NCBI RefSeq assembly: GCF_045788535.1
Contig: NZ_CP074074.1
Location: forward strand, 2,976,001 to 3,040,000
Length of the DNA stretch: 64,000 nucleotides
Direction: 5' to 3'
Origin: Allotamlana fucoidanivorans
GTDB taxonomy: Bacteria > Bacteroidota > Bacteroidia > Flavobacteriales > Flavobacteriaceae
Positions 16,319 to 25,520 of the stretch are shown here, in pieces. How positions within the stretch are numbered: the stretch's first letter is position 1; every line of letters starts with the position of its first letter. The position numbers and the translations under genes were made by a program. The notes below the pieces were generated by a model, which worked only from the letters and a program-made list of their open reading frames with translations, ran no database searches and had not been told where the DNA came from.

Positions 16319-19150
16319 TTAAAACCAGCGTCGTCTAAATAAGCCTAAGAGCGATTTGGGATCTGCAGTGAAAATGAATCGAATATTTTGAGCATACCTG
16401 GGCTGGGTAATCTCCCAACCTTTATTGGAATAAATAGGAAAGTATAGCTCAAAATAATCTGTTACCAAGTTAATTCTAATACCAGAATCATAAACAAATT
16501 TGGGTGTCGATAATTTGTTTTTTACAAAGCCAACATCACCATATAATAAAATATACCTCCAAATAGTTGTACTGGCGTTAAGGGTGGTGATCCATTGGTT
16601 AGCAAAATGAGGTTCTAATTTTGATTTAAACCCTCCTTCCGTTGGAATATACTGTTGGCTGAATATACCTGAGGACTCCGATCTGCCTAAATAATTGTAA
16701 TCAAACAGATAATCGGTTGGTCTATCTAGAGCAAAGCTGAAAAAGTCTGAATTGATATCTGTTTTGTTATTCAAAAAAGCTCCAGTAAATACCCGAAGAT
16801 TAAGTTGCCTGTTATTTTCAAACAAATGCCTATACTCATAATTTAAGGATAGTTTACTAAAATCATTAGCTTGCTGAAAATCTACATACCATCTGTTGTA
16901 GGTTATCAAGTTGTCGTTTGAGTGAATATATCGTGCATTAAAAACAGAATAGTTGGGTGTTGTAGTTGTTAAAATATTGTTTTCGTCTTTATCTCTATGG
17001 ATGTCAACAAACCTAAATAATAACATTTTATTTTTGTTAGACCTTAAGTCATTATTTTCTCTGAACCTGAATGTGATGGAAGGGGTTAATTTTCTAACAA
17101 ATAAATCTTGGGCGAAGGAGGTGTAGCTACCTGATACGCCATATCTTATTTGGTATAGGTTTCTGTCATTTAGATAATGGGTATTAGAAACAGAAGCCGC
17201 ACCAGTTAATGATTTTGAACCAAATGCATATTGAGGAGATATCTGATAATTAAAGCGTTTTCTAAGTATAGTTTTGTTGTAAGCTTTTACACCTAAAGTT
17301 ATGCCATCATAAATGTTATTAAACTCTATAAGTGGCATAAAAAAGACTTGGTTGTAATTAGGGTCTTCAATATCTTTAAATAATCTAAATTGAAATGGTT
17401 TGTTGTTAAAGAAAAATCCCTTTAACGATTTCCAATTATCTCTTAAATTAAATTCGGGAATGTTATTTTCATAGTTTAGTACGAGCTTATTAATGCTGTC
17501 TTTAGCTATTGTTATGGTTTTGTAATCTGTTATGTTTTGTATCCAATGTTTTGAAATAATACTATCGTTATTTAACCCGTATAACGAAATAGGCATTTTG
17601 TTGTCTCTCTTGTTTTTTACAGTAATGGTTATAGAGTCTTCTGTTGTAATTACCTTTTTAATTTTGAAATCAATTTTTTTTCGTGTGGCAATATAGTCTT
17701 CAAAAAACCAATCGATATTTTTATTGGTTAATGACTTAATGTAAGTTTCAAACGCTGCAGTTGATGTTTCTTGCAGTTTGTTCTCTTTTACAAAGTTTTC
17801 AAGTGCATTTTCAACGACATCATGATTTACAAAATCATCTAAATATTTTAAACCCACACCAGCCTTGTATTTGTTGGCAATATTTTTATTAAATTTTAAT
17901 AAAGAGTCTTTGGCCTTTGTTAATTCTTGATCTCTATTTGTTCTTGCCATAAGCATAAAAGCTAGGACATATTTGTCGTTAAAGTTCATGTCGGCAGCAT
18001 GAAAAGATCTAACCCCCCAAAGATCGGCAATAGTCCCCAAGAATTTCATGTTTGGGTAATGCGTGTCTACATACTTCATGGCATAATAAATCTGTATACC
18101 ATCTAATAGCCATTGTTCTTTTCTGGGGTTGATGAGTAATGTGTTTTCTAAGTAATTATGTAGGGCTATTTTTAGCAACTTTAGCTCATATTGAAAATGA
18201 TTAGGATACGGTTTTATAAATTTTGGTAAAAAATTTAATCCGTAAATAGGGTCCTTTACATAGTCAATTTGAGTGAGCAATAATTTTTCATGCGGATAGG
18301 GACCAAAATGTTTGGATATAAAATTTGTTATTTTTTCAGTAATTAAAACCTTATCTAAAACTTCTAAACCACCATCATCAATGTTTGATATAAAAGAAAT
18401 ATCTTCAGACTGAATGGTGTTAAAATCTGATTTTTTACTCAAAAACAGCTTGTTAGAGTTTCTGTTTTCACCATTTAGTTTAATAGTTTGAGTTTTAAAA
18501 CCAGATGTTGTGGTTTGTATATTCAAATCAGAAGTGAGTTTGTAATTTTTAGGAATTTCAACTTCAAGAGAAATATCAGACTTAGGAATAATCATATCAT
18601 CTAAATCTTTATTGCTGTAATATAGCCAATCGCCGTTATACTCAGCAGGTGTTATATACCAGTACCTTAAATTGACATTACCATCACTGGTAATGCCGTA
18701 ATATGTAAATTTATCATTAGGAATTTGTACAATATATTCAAGATTTAAAGTGTATGAATGTCCTGGATTTACAGCCGTATTTAGTTGAACTTCAATAATG
18801 TCTATTTGGTCTTTTACTCTTTGAAAGACAACATCTTTACCATTTTCTTTCAATGAGGTAACTACCGTAAAGCCTCTATCTTCATTTTTTGCGAGGTGAA
18901 AATCATTTCTGTATTCATCAGCCATTCTTATAGCAAGAGGGGTTGATTTAGTGGCGTAACTATTGGCCCAGTCATTCAAGTAAATTACTTTTAAAGTATC
19001 TGATGATACATTAAAATATTGTATAGTTTGTGAAATTTTGATTTGCTTTTTATTAATATCAAAAGCAGCCTTTACAGCAATATTATTTTGACTGAAGGAA
19101 GAGAAGCAAACGCAGTATAAAATGGCACAATAAAATAGACGCAAATTCAA
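16319..19150 (-). CDS. M1 aminopeptidase-like protein with degenerate active site fused to a C-terminal beta-barrel
   Basis: The 943 residues begin with a signal peptide (cleavage near FSQ). About 21-250 resemble the N-terminal beta saddle of M1 peptidases and about 265-500 the gluzincin domain. The place of the HExxH zinc motif is occupied by HNYLE near residue 330, and the downstream NEG motif by WLLDG, so the catalytic Glu and two of the three zinc ligands are lost. Residues from about 590 to the end show alternating amphipathic strands typical of an outer-membrane beta-barrel and end in RRRWF, fitting the Bam signal. It should sit in the outer membrane with a non-catalytic periplasmic domain. 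Related proteins are often annotated as metalloproteases. The function is unknown. Confidence 0.8.
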   Translation of the reverse strand: MNLRLFYCAILYCVCFSSFSQNNIAVKAAFDINKKQIKISQTIQYFNVSSDTLKVIYLNDWANSYATKSTPLAIRMADEYRNDFHLAKNEDRGFTVVTSLKENGKDVVFQRVKDQIDIIEVQLNTAVNPGHSYTLNLEYIVQIPNDKFTYYGITSDGNVNLRYWYITPAEYNGDWLYYSNKDLDDMIIPKSDISLEVEIPKNYKLTSDLNIQTTTSGFKTQTIKLNGENRNSNKLFLSKKSDFNTIQSEDISFISNIDDGGLEVLDKVLITEKITNFISKHFGPYPHEKLLLTQIDYVKDPIYGLNFLPKFIKPYPNHFQYELKLLKIALHNYLENTLLINPRKEQWLLDGIQIYYAMKYVDTHYPNMKFLGTIADLWGVRSFHAADMNFNDKYVLAFMLMARTNRDQELTKAKDSLLKFNKNIANKYKAGVGLKYLDDFVNHDVVENALENFVKENKLQETSTAAFETYIKSLTNKNIDWFFEDYIATRKKIDFKIKKVITTEDSITITVKNKRDNKMPISLYGLNNDSIISKHWIQNITDYKTITIAKDSINKLVLNYENNIPEFNLRDNWKSLKGFFFNNKPFQFRLFKDIEDPNYNQVFFMPLIEFNNIYDGITLGVKAYNKTILRKRFNYQISPQYAFGSKSLTGAASVSNTHYLNDRNLYQIRYGVSGSYTSFAQDLFVRKLTPSITFRFRENNDLRSNKNKMLLFRFVDIHRDKDENNILTTTTPNYSVFNARYIHSNDNLITYNRWYVDFQQANDFSKLSLNYEYRHLFENNRQLNLRVFTGAFLNNKTDINSDFFSFALDRPTDYLFDYNYLGRSESSGIFSQQYIPTEGGFKSKLEPHFANQWITTLNASTTIWRYILLYGDVGFVKNKLSTPKFVYDSGIRINLVTDYFELYFPIYSNKGWEITQPRYAQNIRFIFTADPKSLLGLFRRRWF

Positions 19151-19286
19151 TATTATAATAGCGTTAAAAGGTTATAGTCATAAAGGCGATGCAATATAAT
19201 AAATATACTACCAAACCCTTAACTAATAAGCAATGATTATAGGCGTAATTAGTACTATACTTATCCAATTTAATACGTTGTAATGA

Positions 19287-19976
19287 CTAAAAATTAGGAG
19301 ATAAATTTGATTTTTTATAGAATTCATCAAGAATAGTGATTACTTCATGTTCTCTATCCACCAAATGAATTAAGTCTAAATCTTTAGGACTTATGTTTGA
19401 GAATCTGTCTAAAAGTGTGGTTTTAATCCAGTCTATCAGACCTCGCCAAAAATCTGTTCCTACCAGAATGATAGGAAACTTACCTATTTTATGAGTTTGA
19501 ATAAGGGTAATGGCTTCAAATAATTCATCAAGTGTACCAAAGCCTCCTGGCATAACAACAAAGCCTTGTGAATATTTTACAAACATCACTTTGCGTACAA
19601 AGAAGTAATCAAAGTCTAAGTTTTTATCAGCATCAATATAAGGGTTGTCATGTTGTTCAAATGGCAATTCAATGTTGAGTCCAACCGAAGTACCTCCGCC
19701 TAAATGAGCGCCTTTATTACCAGCTTCCATAATTCCTGGTCCTCCGCCAGTTATCACGCCATATCCAGCTTCAACAATAGCTTTTGCTACAGACTCGGCC
19801 AACTTATAGTATTTGTCTTCAGGTTTTGTTCTGGCCGAACCAAAAATAGATACACAAGGTCCTATTTTGCTCATTTTTTCAAAGCCATTAACAAATTCGC
19901 CCATGATTTTAAAAATAGCCCATGAGTCATTTGTTTTTATTTCATTCCAGCCTTTGTGTCGTAATTCTTTCATCAT
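19287..19976 (-). CDS. LOG-family (TIGR00730) Rossmann-fold protein
   Basis: The 229-residue protein has the lysine-decarboxylase-like motif of the LOG family: GGGPGIME at residues 77-84 and PGGFGTLDE at 143-151, preceded by the CVSIFGSARTK opening strand. Family members with these motifs hydrolyse nucleoside 5'-monophosphates, releasing ribose 5-phosphate (cytokinin riboside phosphoribohydrolase, or PpnN-like activity). It is cytoplasmic, and the length is normal for the longer bacterial subgroup. It lies alone between the beta-barrel protein and a small broken gene. The real substrate in this organism is not known. Confidence 0.9.
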   Translation of the reverse strand: MMKELRHKGWNEIKTNDSWAIFKIMGEFVNGFEKMSKIGPCVSIFGSARTKPEDKYYKLAESVAKAIVEAGYGVITGGGPGIMEAGNKGAHLGGGTSVGLNIELPFEQHDNPYIDADKNLDFDYFFVRKVMFVKYSQGFVVMPGGFGTLDELFEAITLIQTHKIGKFPIILVGTDFWRGLIDWIKTTLLDRFSNISPKDLDLIHLVDREHEVITILDEFYKKSNLSPNF

Positions 19977-20084
19977 AGTTTTAAGTCTTTAATCAATGAA
20001 ACTTACATTTGTTTTGTTTGCAAAATAAGATTTAAAAATAAGATACTCCAATATTCTACTTAGGATTATTAGTTTTATTTTTTA

Positions 20085-20130
20085 ATAAAAAAGGGAAAGG
20101 TGAATCTGTTAAGTACATGCACCTTTCCTT
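20085..20130 (-). terminator. Terminator downstream of the broken small membrane-protein gene
   Basis: On the minus strand GGAAAGGTG and CACCTTTCC pair over 9 bp around a 17-base loop, followed by CTTTTTTATT. It lies 50 bases past the pseudogene's stop. Confidence 0.65.
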
Positions 20131-20179
20131 ATTTATGGAACTGATTGAATGTAGTAATTTTACAGCGGTCTTTTACCGC

Positions 20180-20326
20180 TTATAATGTTATAAAGACCAT
20201 GATAATTGCTATAACTAATAAAATATGTATTAAGCTACTTGCGCCAATGTTAGGAACTATGCCTACAAGACCAAGGAGTTATGTTATTATACATATAACG
20301 GCTACTATCCAAAGTAAACTTTTCAT
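20180..20326 (-). pseudogene. Small hydrophobic membrane protein (lmo0937/DUF5670-like) interrupted by a stop codon
   Basis: From the ATG at 20326 the frame reads MKSLLWIVAVICIIT, then TAA (20279-20281), then LLGLVGIVPNIGASSLIHIL and a second hydrophobic segment up to the stop at 20180. Without the stop it would be a 48-residue, two-helix membrane protein of the lmo0937 type, in which a Trp normally precedes LLG. One mutated codon therefore appears to have killed it. The rest of the frame looks undecayed, so the change may be recent. The opposite strand has a 63-codon open frame here that I consider a shadow. Confidence 0.55.
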
Positions 20327-20400
20327 ATTTTTTTAGGTTTATATAAAAATGTACGAAATAGTACTCCGATTAAATGATATGATCAAGTACCAAGTATGAG

Positions 20401-23238
20401 CTAGACTGTTATTAATTCCTTTTTAAGAAATTTGGCGGTATAGCTTTTGTTATGTTTTACTACCTCTTCAGGAGGGCCTTCAACAATAATTTGTCCGCCA
20501 CCTTTTCCGCCTTCATAACCAATATCAATAATATGATCTACCGTTTTAATGACATCTAAATTATGTTCAATAATTAACACAGTGTTTCCTTTATTTACAA
20601 GTTTGTTTAACACAAGCATTAAAACCCTTATATCTTCAAAGTGGAGCCCTGTTGTAGGTTCGTCTAAGATATAAAACGTGTTTCCAGTATCTCGTTTTGA
20701 TAGTTCTGTAGCTAGTTTTATGCGTTGGGCTTCACCACCCGAAAGCGTGGTACTTTGCTGCCCTAGGGTGATATAGCCCAGCCCAACATCTTTTATGGTT
20801 TTTAGTTTTTTATGTATTTTAGGAATATGCTCAAAGAAATTTACCCCTTCATTAATGGTCATGTTTAAAACATCACTAATAGATTTTCCTTTGTAACGAA
20901 TTTCAAGGGTTTCTCGGTTAAACCGCTTACCTTGGCAAGTTTCACATTCTACATAAACATCTGGAAGAAAGTTCATTTCAATCACCTTTAATCCGCCACC
21001 TTGACAGGTTTCACAGCGCCCACCTTTTACATTAAAGCTAAACCTTCCAGGCTTATAACCACGAATCATAGCTTCTGGAATTTTTGCAAATAAACTTCTT
21101 ATTTCACTAAAAACACCCGTATAAGTAGCGGGATTGCTTCTGGGAGTTCGCCCTATGGGTGATTGATTAATGTCAATCACTTTGTCAATATGTTCTAAAC
21201 CATTTATGCTTTTGTATGGCATTGGTTTTTTCACACCATTAAAGTAATGAGCATTTAAAATAGGGTAGAGCGTTTCATTAATAAGAGTAGATTTACCACT
21301 TCCAGAAACCCCTGTAACCCCAATCATTTTACCAAGTGGAAATTTTACCGATACATTTTTAAGATTATTACCCGTGCAACCTCTCAAGTCTAAAAAATGA
21401 CCGTTACCACTTCTTCGTGTTTTAGGAATTTCTATTTCCTTGCTCCCGTTTAAATAATCAGCGGTTAAGGTATTTTGTGATTTTAGTTCGTTGGGGTTTC
21501 CAATGCTAATAATTTCACCACCATGTTTACCCGCCCTAGGACCAATATCAATAACATAATCGGCACGTTCTATCATGTCTTTATCATGCTCTACCACAAT
21601 CACCGAATTTCCAATATCTCTTAAAGAAACGAGAGAATTTATGAGTTTTTCATTGTCGCGTTGATGTAAACCAATACTGGGTTCATCTAGAATATATAGA
21701 ACACCAACAAGCTGAGATCCTATTTGTGTAGCTAACCTAATGCGTTGCGCCTCACCACCAGATAATGATTTTGAACTTCGGTTAAGGCTTAAATAATTTA
21801 AACCAACATCTAATAAAAATTGAAGTCGTGATTTAATTTCTTTGAGTATTTCTTCAGCTATTTTAAACTGTTTTTCAGAAAGGTGTTTATGAAGATCCGC
21901 AAACCATAGAGATAAATCAACAATATCTAAGTTTGCTAATTCGGCAATATTTTTATTGTTTATTTTAAAGTAAAGAGATTCCTTTTTGAGTCTTGAGCCT
22001 TTACAATCAGGGCACGTAACCTTGTCCATAAAATCTTTTGCCCAGCGTTTTAGTGAAGTTGATTCAGCCGTTTTATATTGATTTTCTATAAAGTTAGCTA
22101 CCCCTTCAAAATCAATCTTATAATCTCTAGTAACTCCTAAAGTTTTACTTTCAACAGAAAATTTGTCATGACCTCCATAAAGAATCATGTGTTTGGCTTC
22201 CTTAGGAATACTTTTATAAGCATCAGTAAGTTTAAAGTTAAATCGTGTCGCAATAGTTTCAAACTGTTTAAAGATCCAGCTATTTTTTTCAGGGCCATGA
22301 GGCGCTAGTGCCCCATTTTTTATAGACAACGAATCATCTGGAATAATTTTGTTTTCATTAACCTGATACAAGGTTCCTATGCCATTACACGTATGGCAAG
22401 CTCCTTTGGGAGAATTAAAAGAAAAATTATTAGGCTCAGGATTTGGATATGAAATACCTGAAGACGGACACATTAAATTTCTACTAAAATAACGCGTTTC
22501 ACCATTATCTTGATTAATAACCAATAAAACGTCTTCGCCATGATACATGGCTGTATTAATCGTTTCTGTGAGTCGTTTATCATTATCAATAGTGTCATTA
22601 ACCACTAATCTATCAATAACAATTTCAATATCGTGGGTTTTATAGCGATCAAGTTTCATGCCTTTCGCAATATCCCGAATTTCACCGTCTGTTCTTACTT
22701 TTACAAACCCTTGTTTTGCAATGTGTTCAAATAATTCTCTGTAATGTCCTTTTCTTGATCGAATTACTGGTGCTAAAATATTGATGCGCTGACCTTCAAA
22801 ATCTTTAAGTATAAGTGCTTTAATTTGTTCATCACTATAACTAACCATTTTGTCACCTGTGTTATAGCTGTAAGCGTCACTAGCTCTGGCAAAGAGTAAA
22901 CGCATAAAATCATAAATCTCTGTAATGGTTCCAACGGTTGATCGTGGCGATTTACTCGTTGTTTTTTGCTCAATGGCAATTACAGGGGAAAGCCCATCAA
23001 TTTTATCAACATCAGGGCGTTCTAAGCCTCCTAAAAATTGACGTGCATAGGCGGAAAAAGTTTCAATATACCGTCTTTGACCTTCAGCGTAAATAGTATC
23101 AAATGCTAATGATGATTTGCCACTTCCAGAAAGTCCTGTAATAACTACAAGTTTTTCCCTTGGAATGGATACATCAATATTTTTTAGGTTGTGAACTCTC
23201 GCTCCTCTTACTTCAATACGTTCTTCAAATTTACTCAT
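20401..23238 (-). CDS. uvrA: UvrABC system protein A
   Basis: The 945-residue protein has the two ABC ATPase halves of UvrA. The first Walker A is GLSGSGKSSLAFDT near residue 34, with its signature SLSGGEAQRIRLA and DEPSIGLHQRD. The second is GVSGSGKSTLINETL, with TLSGGEAQRIKLA and DEPTTGLHFED. Both zinc modules are complete (CPDCKGSR, and CETCQGGG with CETCQGKRF). It recognises helix-distorting DNA damage with UvrB during nucleotide excision repair. Length and motifs are normal. It is transcribed divergently from the gene at 23374. Confidence 0.98.
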   Translation of the reverse strand: MSKFEERIEVRGARVHNLKNIDVSIPREKLVVITGLSGSGKSSLAFDTIYAEGQRRYIETFSAYARQFLGGLERPDVDKIDGLSPVIAIEQKTTSKSPRSTVGTITEIYDFMRLLFARASDAYSYNTGDKMVSYSDEQIKALILKDFEGQRINILAPVIRSRKGHYRELFEHIAKQGFVKVRTDGEIRDIAKGMKLDRYKTHDIEIVIDRLVVNDTIDNDKRLTETINTAMYHGEDVLLVINQDNGETRYFSRNLMCPSSGISYPNPEPNNFSFNSPKGACHTCNGIGTLYQVNENKIIPDDSLSIKNGALAPHGPEKNSWIFKQFETIATRFNFKLTDAYKSIPKEAKHMILYGGHDKFSVESKTLGVTRDYKIDFEGVANFIENQYKTAESTSLKRWAKDFMDKVTCPDCKGSRLKKESLYFKINNKNIAELANLDIVDLSLWFADLHKHLSEKQFKIAEEILKEIKSRLQFLLDVGLNYLSLNRSSKSLSGGEAQRIRLATQIGSQLVGVLYILDEPSIGLHQRDNEKLINSLVSLRDIGNSVIVVEHDKDMIERADYVIDIGPRAGKHGGEIISIGNPNELKSQNTLTADYLNGSKEIEIPKTRRSGNGHFLDLRGCTGNNLKNVSVKFPLGKMIGVTGVSGSGKSTLINETLYPILNAHYFNGVKKPMPYKSINGLEHIDKVIDINQSPIGRTPRSNPATYTGVFSEIRSLFAKIPEAMIRGYKPGRFSFNVKGGRCETCQGGGLKVIEMNFLPDVYVECETCQGKRFNRETLEIRYKGKSISDVLNMTINEGVNFFEHIPKIHKKLKTIKDVGLGYITLGQQSTTLSGGEAQRIKLATELSKRDTGNTFYILDEPTTGLHFEDIRVLMLVLNKLVNKGNTVLIIEHNLDVIKTVDHIIDIGYEGGKGGGQIIVEGPPEEVVKHNKSYTAKFLKKELITV

Positions 23239-23318
23239 AGCAATAGTAAACCTTTGTTAGGTAAACAAGACTGCGAAGATACAATTTTTAGATGTTAAAT
23301 TCTTGTGAAGATTAGCGT

Positions 23319-23326
23319 TAGATTTG
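23319..23326 (+). promoter_or_regulatory. Putative -7 box for the hypothetical gene at 23374
   Basis: TAGATTTG matches TAnnTTTG in the 135-bp gap between the divergent uvrA and 23374 genes. A TTG at 23303 is closer than normal -33 spacing, so the match is partial. Confidence 0.3.
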
Positions 23327-23373
23327 TTATTATTGTAAGTAGAAATGCTAGCTAACAACTTAAAACTAAAGAG

Positions 23374-23898
23374 ATGAAATTATTAGGTATAGGTTCAAGA
23401 ATTAATCATTCAGAATATGGAAAAGGTGTTGTAACTAATGTAACTTCACAACATTATTGGGTAACATTTATTGAAAATGGTTTAGAAACGATTGACTTAG
23501 ATAGTGAATTTGAAGTTATTGAAGCAACGCAAGATGATGTTGATACTATTAGTTTTTTTGAAGTAGAACAGAGTTTAGTGAATATATTAAAAAAATGGAG
23601 TGATGTGAGCGAAGTTGTTCCTATTGCCGATAAGTATAAAGGTGGAACACTTATTTTACAACCAGCTGAGAATAATTTGAAACCTTATGAATTGCCTATA
23701 GATAAATTTTTTCATAAGATCATCATGGTAAGAGATCGACTAAGAGTTATGGAACAACGTATTAATTCGAGTGATTTAGATGAGCAAGGAAAAATTGACT
23801 TGCAACAATATATTACTAGAATTTATGGAAGCTTAACAAGTTTCAATGTCTTGTTTAAATCAAAAAGTCATCACTTTGTAGGGCAGCGCAGTAAGTAG
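23374..23898 (+). CDS. Conserved hypothetical protein
   Basis: No known function is recognised. The 174 residues begin with a small beta-rich region, GSRINHSEYGKGVVTNVTSQHYWVTF (quoted in parts: GSRINHSEYGKGVV and YWVTFIENG), which resembles the SH3-like modules at the end of UvrD/CarD-type proteins. A helical second half follows (MVRDRLRVMEQRINSS, DLQQYITRIYGSLTSFN). There is no signal peptide, so it is cytoplasmic. The SH3-like start and divergence from uvrA could hint at nucleic-acid work, but that is only positional inference. Similar proteins are, to my knowledge, widespread in Flavobacteriaceae. Confidence 0.75.
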   Translation: MKLLGIGSRINHSEYGKGVVTNVTSQHYWVTFIENGLETIDLDSEFEVIEATQDDVDTISFFEVEQSLVNILKKWSDVSEVVPIADKYKGGTLILQPAENNLKPYELPIDKFFHKIIMVRDRLRVMEQRINSSDLDEQGKIDLQQYITRIYGSLTSFNVLFKSKSHHFVGQRSK

Positions 23899-23900
23899 TA

Positions 23901-24611
23901 TTAATTGCTAGATGTTTTTATATGTGTTATTTCCAATCCTAAAAACAAGAATTTATGAAAGGTTGGGAGCATAGCTCCTGTATTGGTGGTTATCCAATTA
24001 TCCCATGAGGCTTCCAAACCATCAATAGGAAGAATGGAAGTCCACATTTTAAAAGCATAGGGTTTGTCGTTGTCATCCAATAACCAAAGGTAAGAATCCC
24101 CTGGGGTAGTTCCTCCAGATGAATAGGTAACTAATAAAGCATCCTTATTTGCAATTTTTACCAGTTTACGTTCTGTGCCTTTATCAAAAACCTTGTATGG
24201 CGCTACAAGCCAAAAGGAGTCGTTATTAAAATACCTTAAAGCCTTTTTTATTAAATCATGACTAATATCACTTTCATTTCTAAATCCATGAATAAAAACG
24301 GTACTCTTTGTAGGGTTAGCTAAATTAAGGTCTACGCGGTAGGATTTCCAAAGTACTTCACAGGTGTTTTTTGATTTATTCCAAATGTAATGCCTTCGGT
24401 TTTTAAAGGTCCACTCAATCATGTCTGTGTTTTTGTAAGCCTCATAATTTAGGGCATTCAGCATATTGTACGCTAAGGTGTCTGCTTGGTTTCCTGATGT
24501 ACCCTCTGGCAAATTTTCATGGTATTTAAAATAGAAAAAAGCAAAAAATAATAGGCTAGGTAATGTTAAAAATACCAATCCTCCTAAAATTATTTTAAGT
24601 ACTTTTTTCAT
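23901..24611 (-). CDS. Membrane-anchored conserved hypothetical protein
   Basis: This 236-residue protein has one N-terminal membrane segment (about residues 5-28, flanked by MKKVLK and KYHENLP) and a soluble, probably periplasmic domain with motifs such as WTFKNRRHYIWNK, EVLWKSYRVDL and YSSGGTTPGDSYLW. I recognise no family with a known role. It is convergent with the gene at 23374, with only two bases between the stops. The second half has an alternating strand pattern that may be a beta sandwich. No catalytic signature is evident. Confidence 0.7.
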   Translation of the reverse strand: MKKVLKIILGGLVFLTLPSLLFFAFFYFKYHENLPEGTSGNQADTLAYNMLNALNYEAYKNTDMIEWTFKNRRHYIWNKSKNTCEVLWKSYRVDLNLANPTKSTVFIHGFRNESDISHDLIKKALRYFNNDSFWLVAPYKVFDKGTERKLVKIANKDALLVTYSSGGTTPGDSYLWLLDDNDKPYAFKMWTSILPIDGLEASWDNWITTNTGAMLPTFHKFLFLGLEITHIKTSSN

Positions 24612-24848
24612 ACAAGATAGATTAATTGGCGCTGTTATAAATTCTTGCTAATTTATTGAATATGCTTTTCATTTGGAAAGTTTCTATATAAAAAACGATG
24701 GGCGTATTATCTTCTCGATAATCCGTTCAACCTATATGCACTTGGTCTTTTAAAATAATCATCCTGACGAACTCCTAAAGTTTAACAAGTTTTATTTAAC
24801 TCTATATAATTGTAGTTTATCTTCTACAACAGTTAATGAATATTAGGA

Positions 24849-25442
24849 TTAAGGTGCGCTTAGTTCTTCAAGTTTTGTTTTTGAAAAGGTTATAAGTTCA
24901 GCAAAGAAATCAGAAAATTCATGTTCAAAATCTTCATAAAATTCTTGTAATTCAACCACTGCTTCATTCATACCAGATCTGTTTTTTGTTCTTCTGTTCA
25001 TGCCATCTAAAACTCTTGAAATACCTTCAATAGATGCATAACTTAAAAGCCAATTTTCAGATAACATGTAAGGTATCATTTTTTGAATCCGAGCAGGAAG
25101 CATATCATAGTGATCTTCAAGAGCATCATAAAACGATTCTACAAATGTTTTTAGGGGCGTGTTTGAATATAGACTCCAGTTTTTCGCTAAAAAGTGATCA
25201 TACAGAATATCAACAATAACCCCAGAATAATGCCCGTATTTTTTATGTAATCGTTTAGTGCTGATTCTTACCGTTTTATGCGCATCGGTAAAGGTGTCAA
25301 TATATCTATGCAATAAGATACCTATTTGAATAGCTTCAGGGTATTTTTTATAATCTTTACCTTTTATACCATCTGCAATAAAATTGCCTATGACGACTAA
25401 CTCATTGTCCCCAGATAAATAAATATGTGCTAAATAGTTCAT
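24849..25442 (-). CDS. acpH: Acyl carrier protein phosphodiesterase (DUF479)
   Basis: The 197-residue protein shows the AcpH/DUF479 pattern: MNYLAHIYLSG, GNFIADGIKGKDY, ILLHRYIDTFTDAH and YDHFLAKNW, giving the conserved His/Asp residues of an HD-like metal site. The enzyme family removes the 4'-phosphopantetheine group from acyl carrier protein. It is cytoplasmic and of usual length. It is divergent from glmM with a 78-bp gap, which carries the glmM -7 box. Physiological function in Bacteroidota is not well defined, so the annotation follows the family. Confidence 0.88.
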   Translation of the reverse strand: MNYLAHIYLSGDNELVVIGNFIADGIKGKDYKKYPEAIQIGILLHRYIDTFTDAHKTVRISTKRLHKKYGHYSGVIVDILYDHFLAKNWSLYSNTPLKTFVESFYDALEDHYDMLPARIQKMIPYMLSENWLLSYASIEGISRVLDGMNRRTKNRSGMNEAVVELQEFYEDFEHEFSDFFAELITFSKTKLEELSAP

Positions 25443-25490
25443 TTGTGAAATTTACAAAATACCTTGGTAAGAAATACGAATTTGAAATAC

Positions 25491-25498
25491 TATATTTG
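25491..25498 (+). promoter_or_regulatory. Putative -7 box of glmM
   Basis: TATATTTG fits TAnnTTTG and is 22 bases upstream of the ATG. A TTG at 25464 lies 24 bases further up, longer than ideal spacing. Confidence 0.4.
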
Positions 25499-25520
25499 TT
25501 CGAAAAACTAACTTAGTATT

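Noticed and set aside
20145..20336. Plus-strand open frame of 63 codons
   Set aside because: The minus strand carries a recognisable small membrane-protein pattern with a terminator; the plus frame has no recognisable content.
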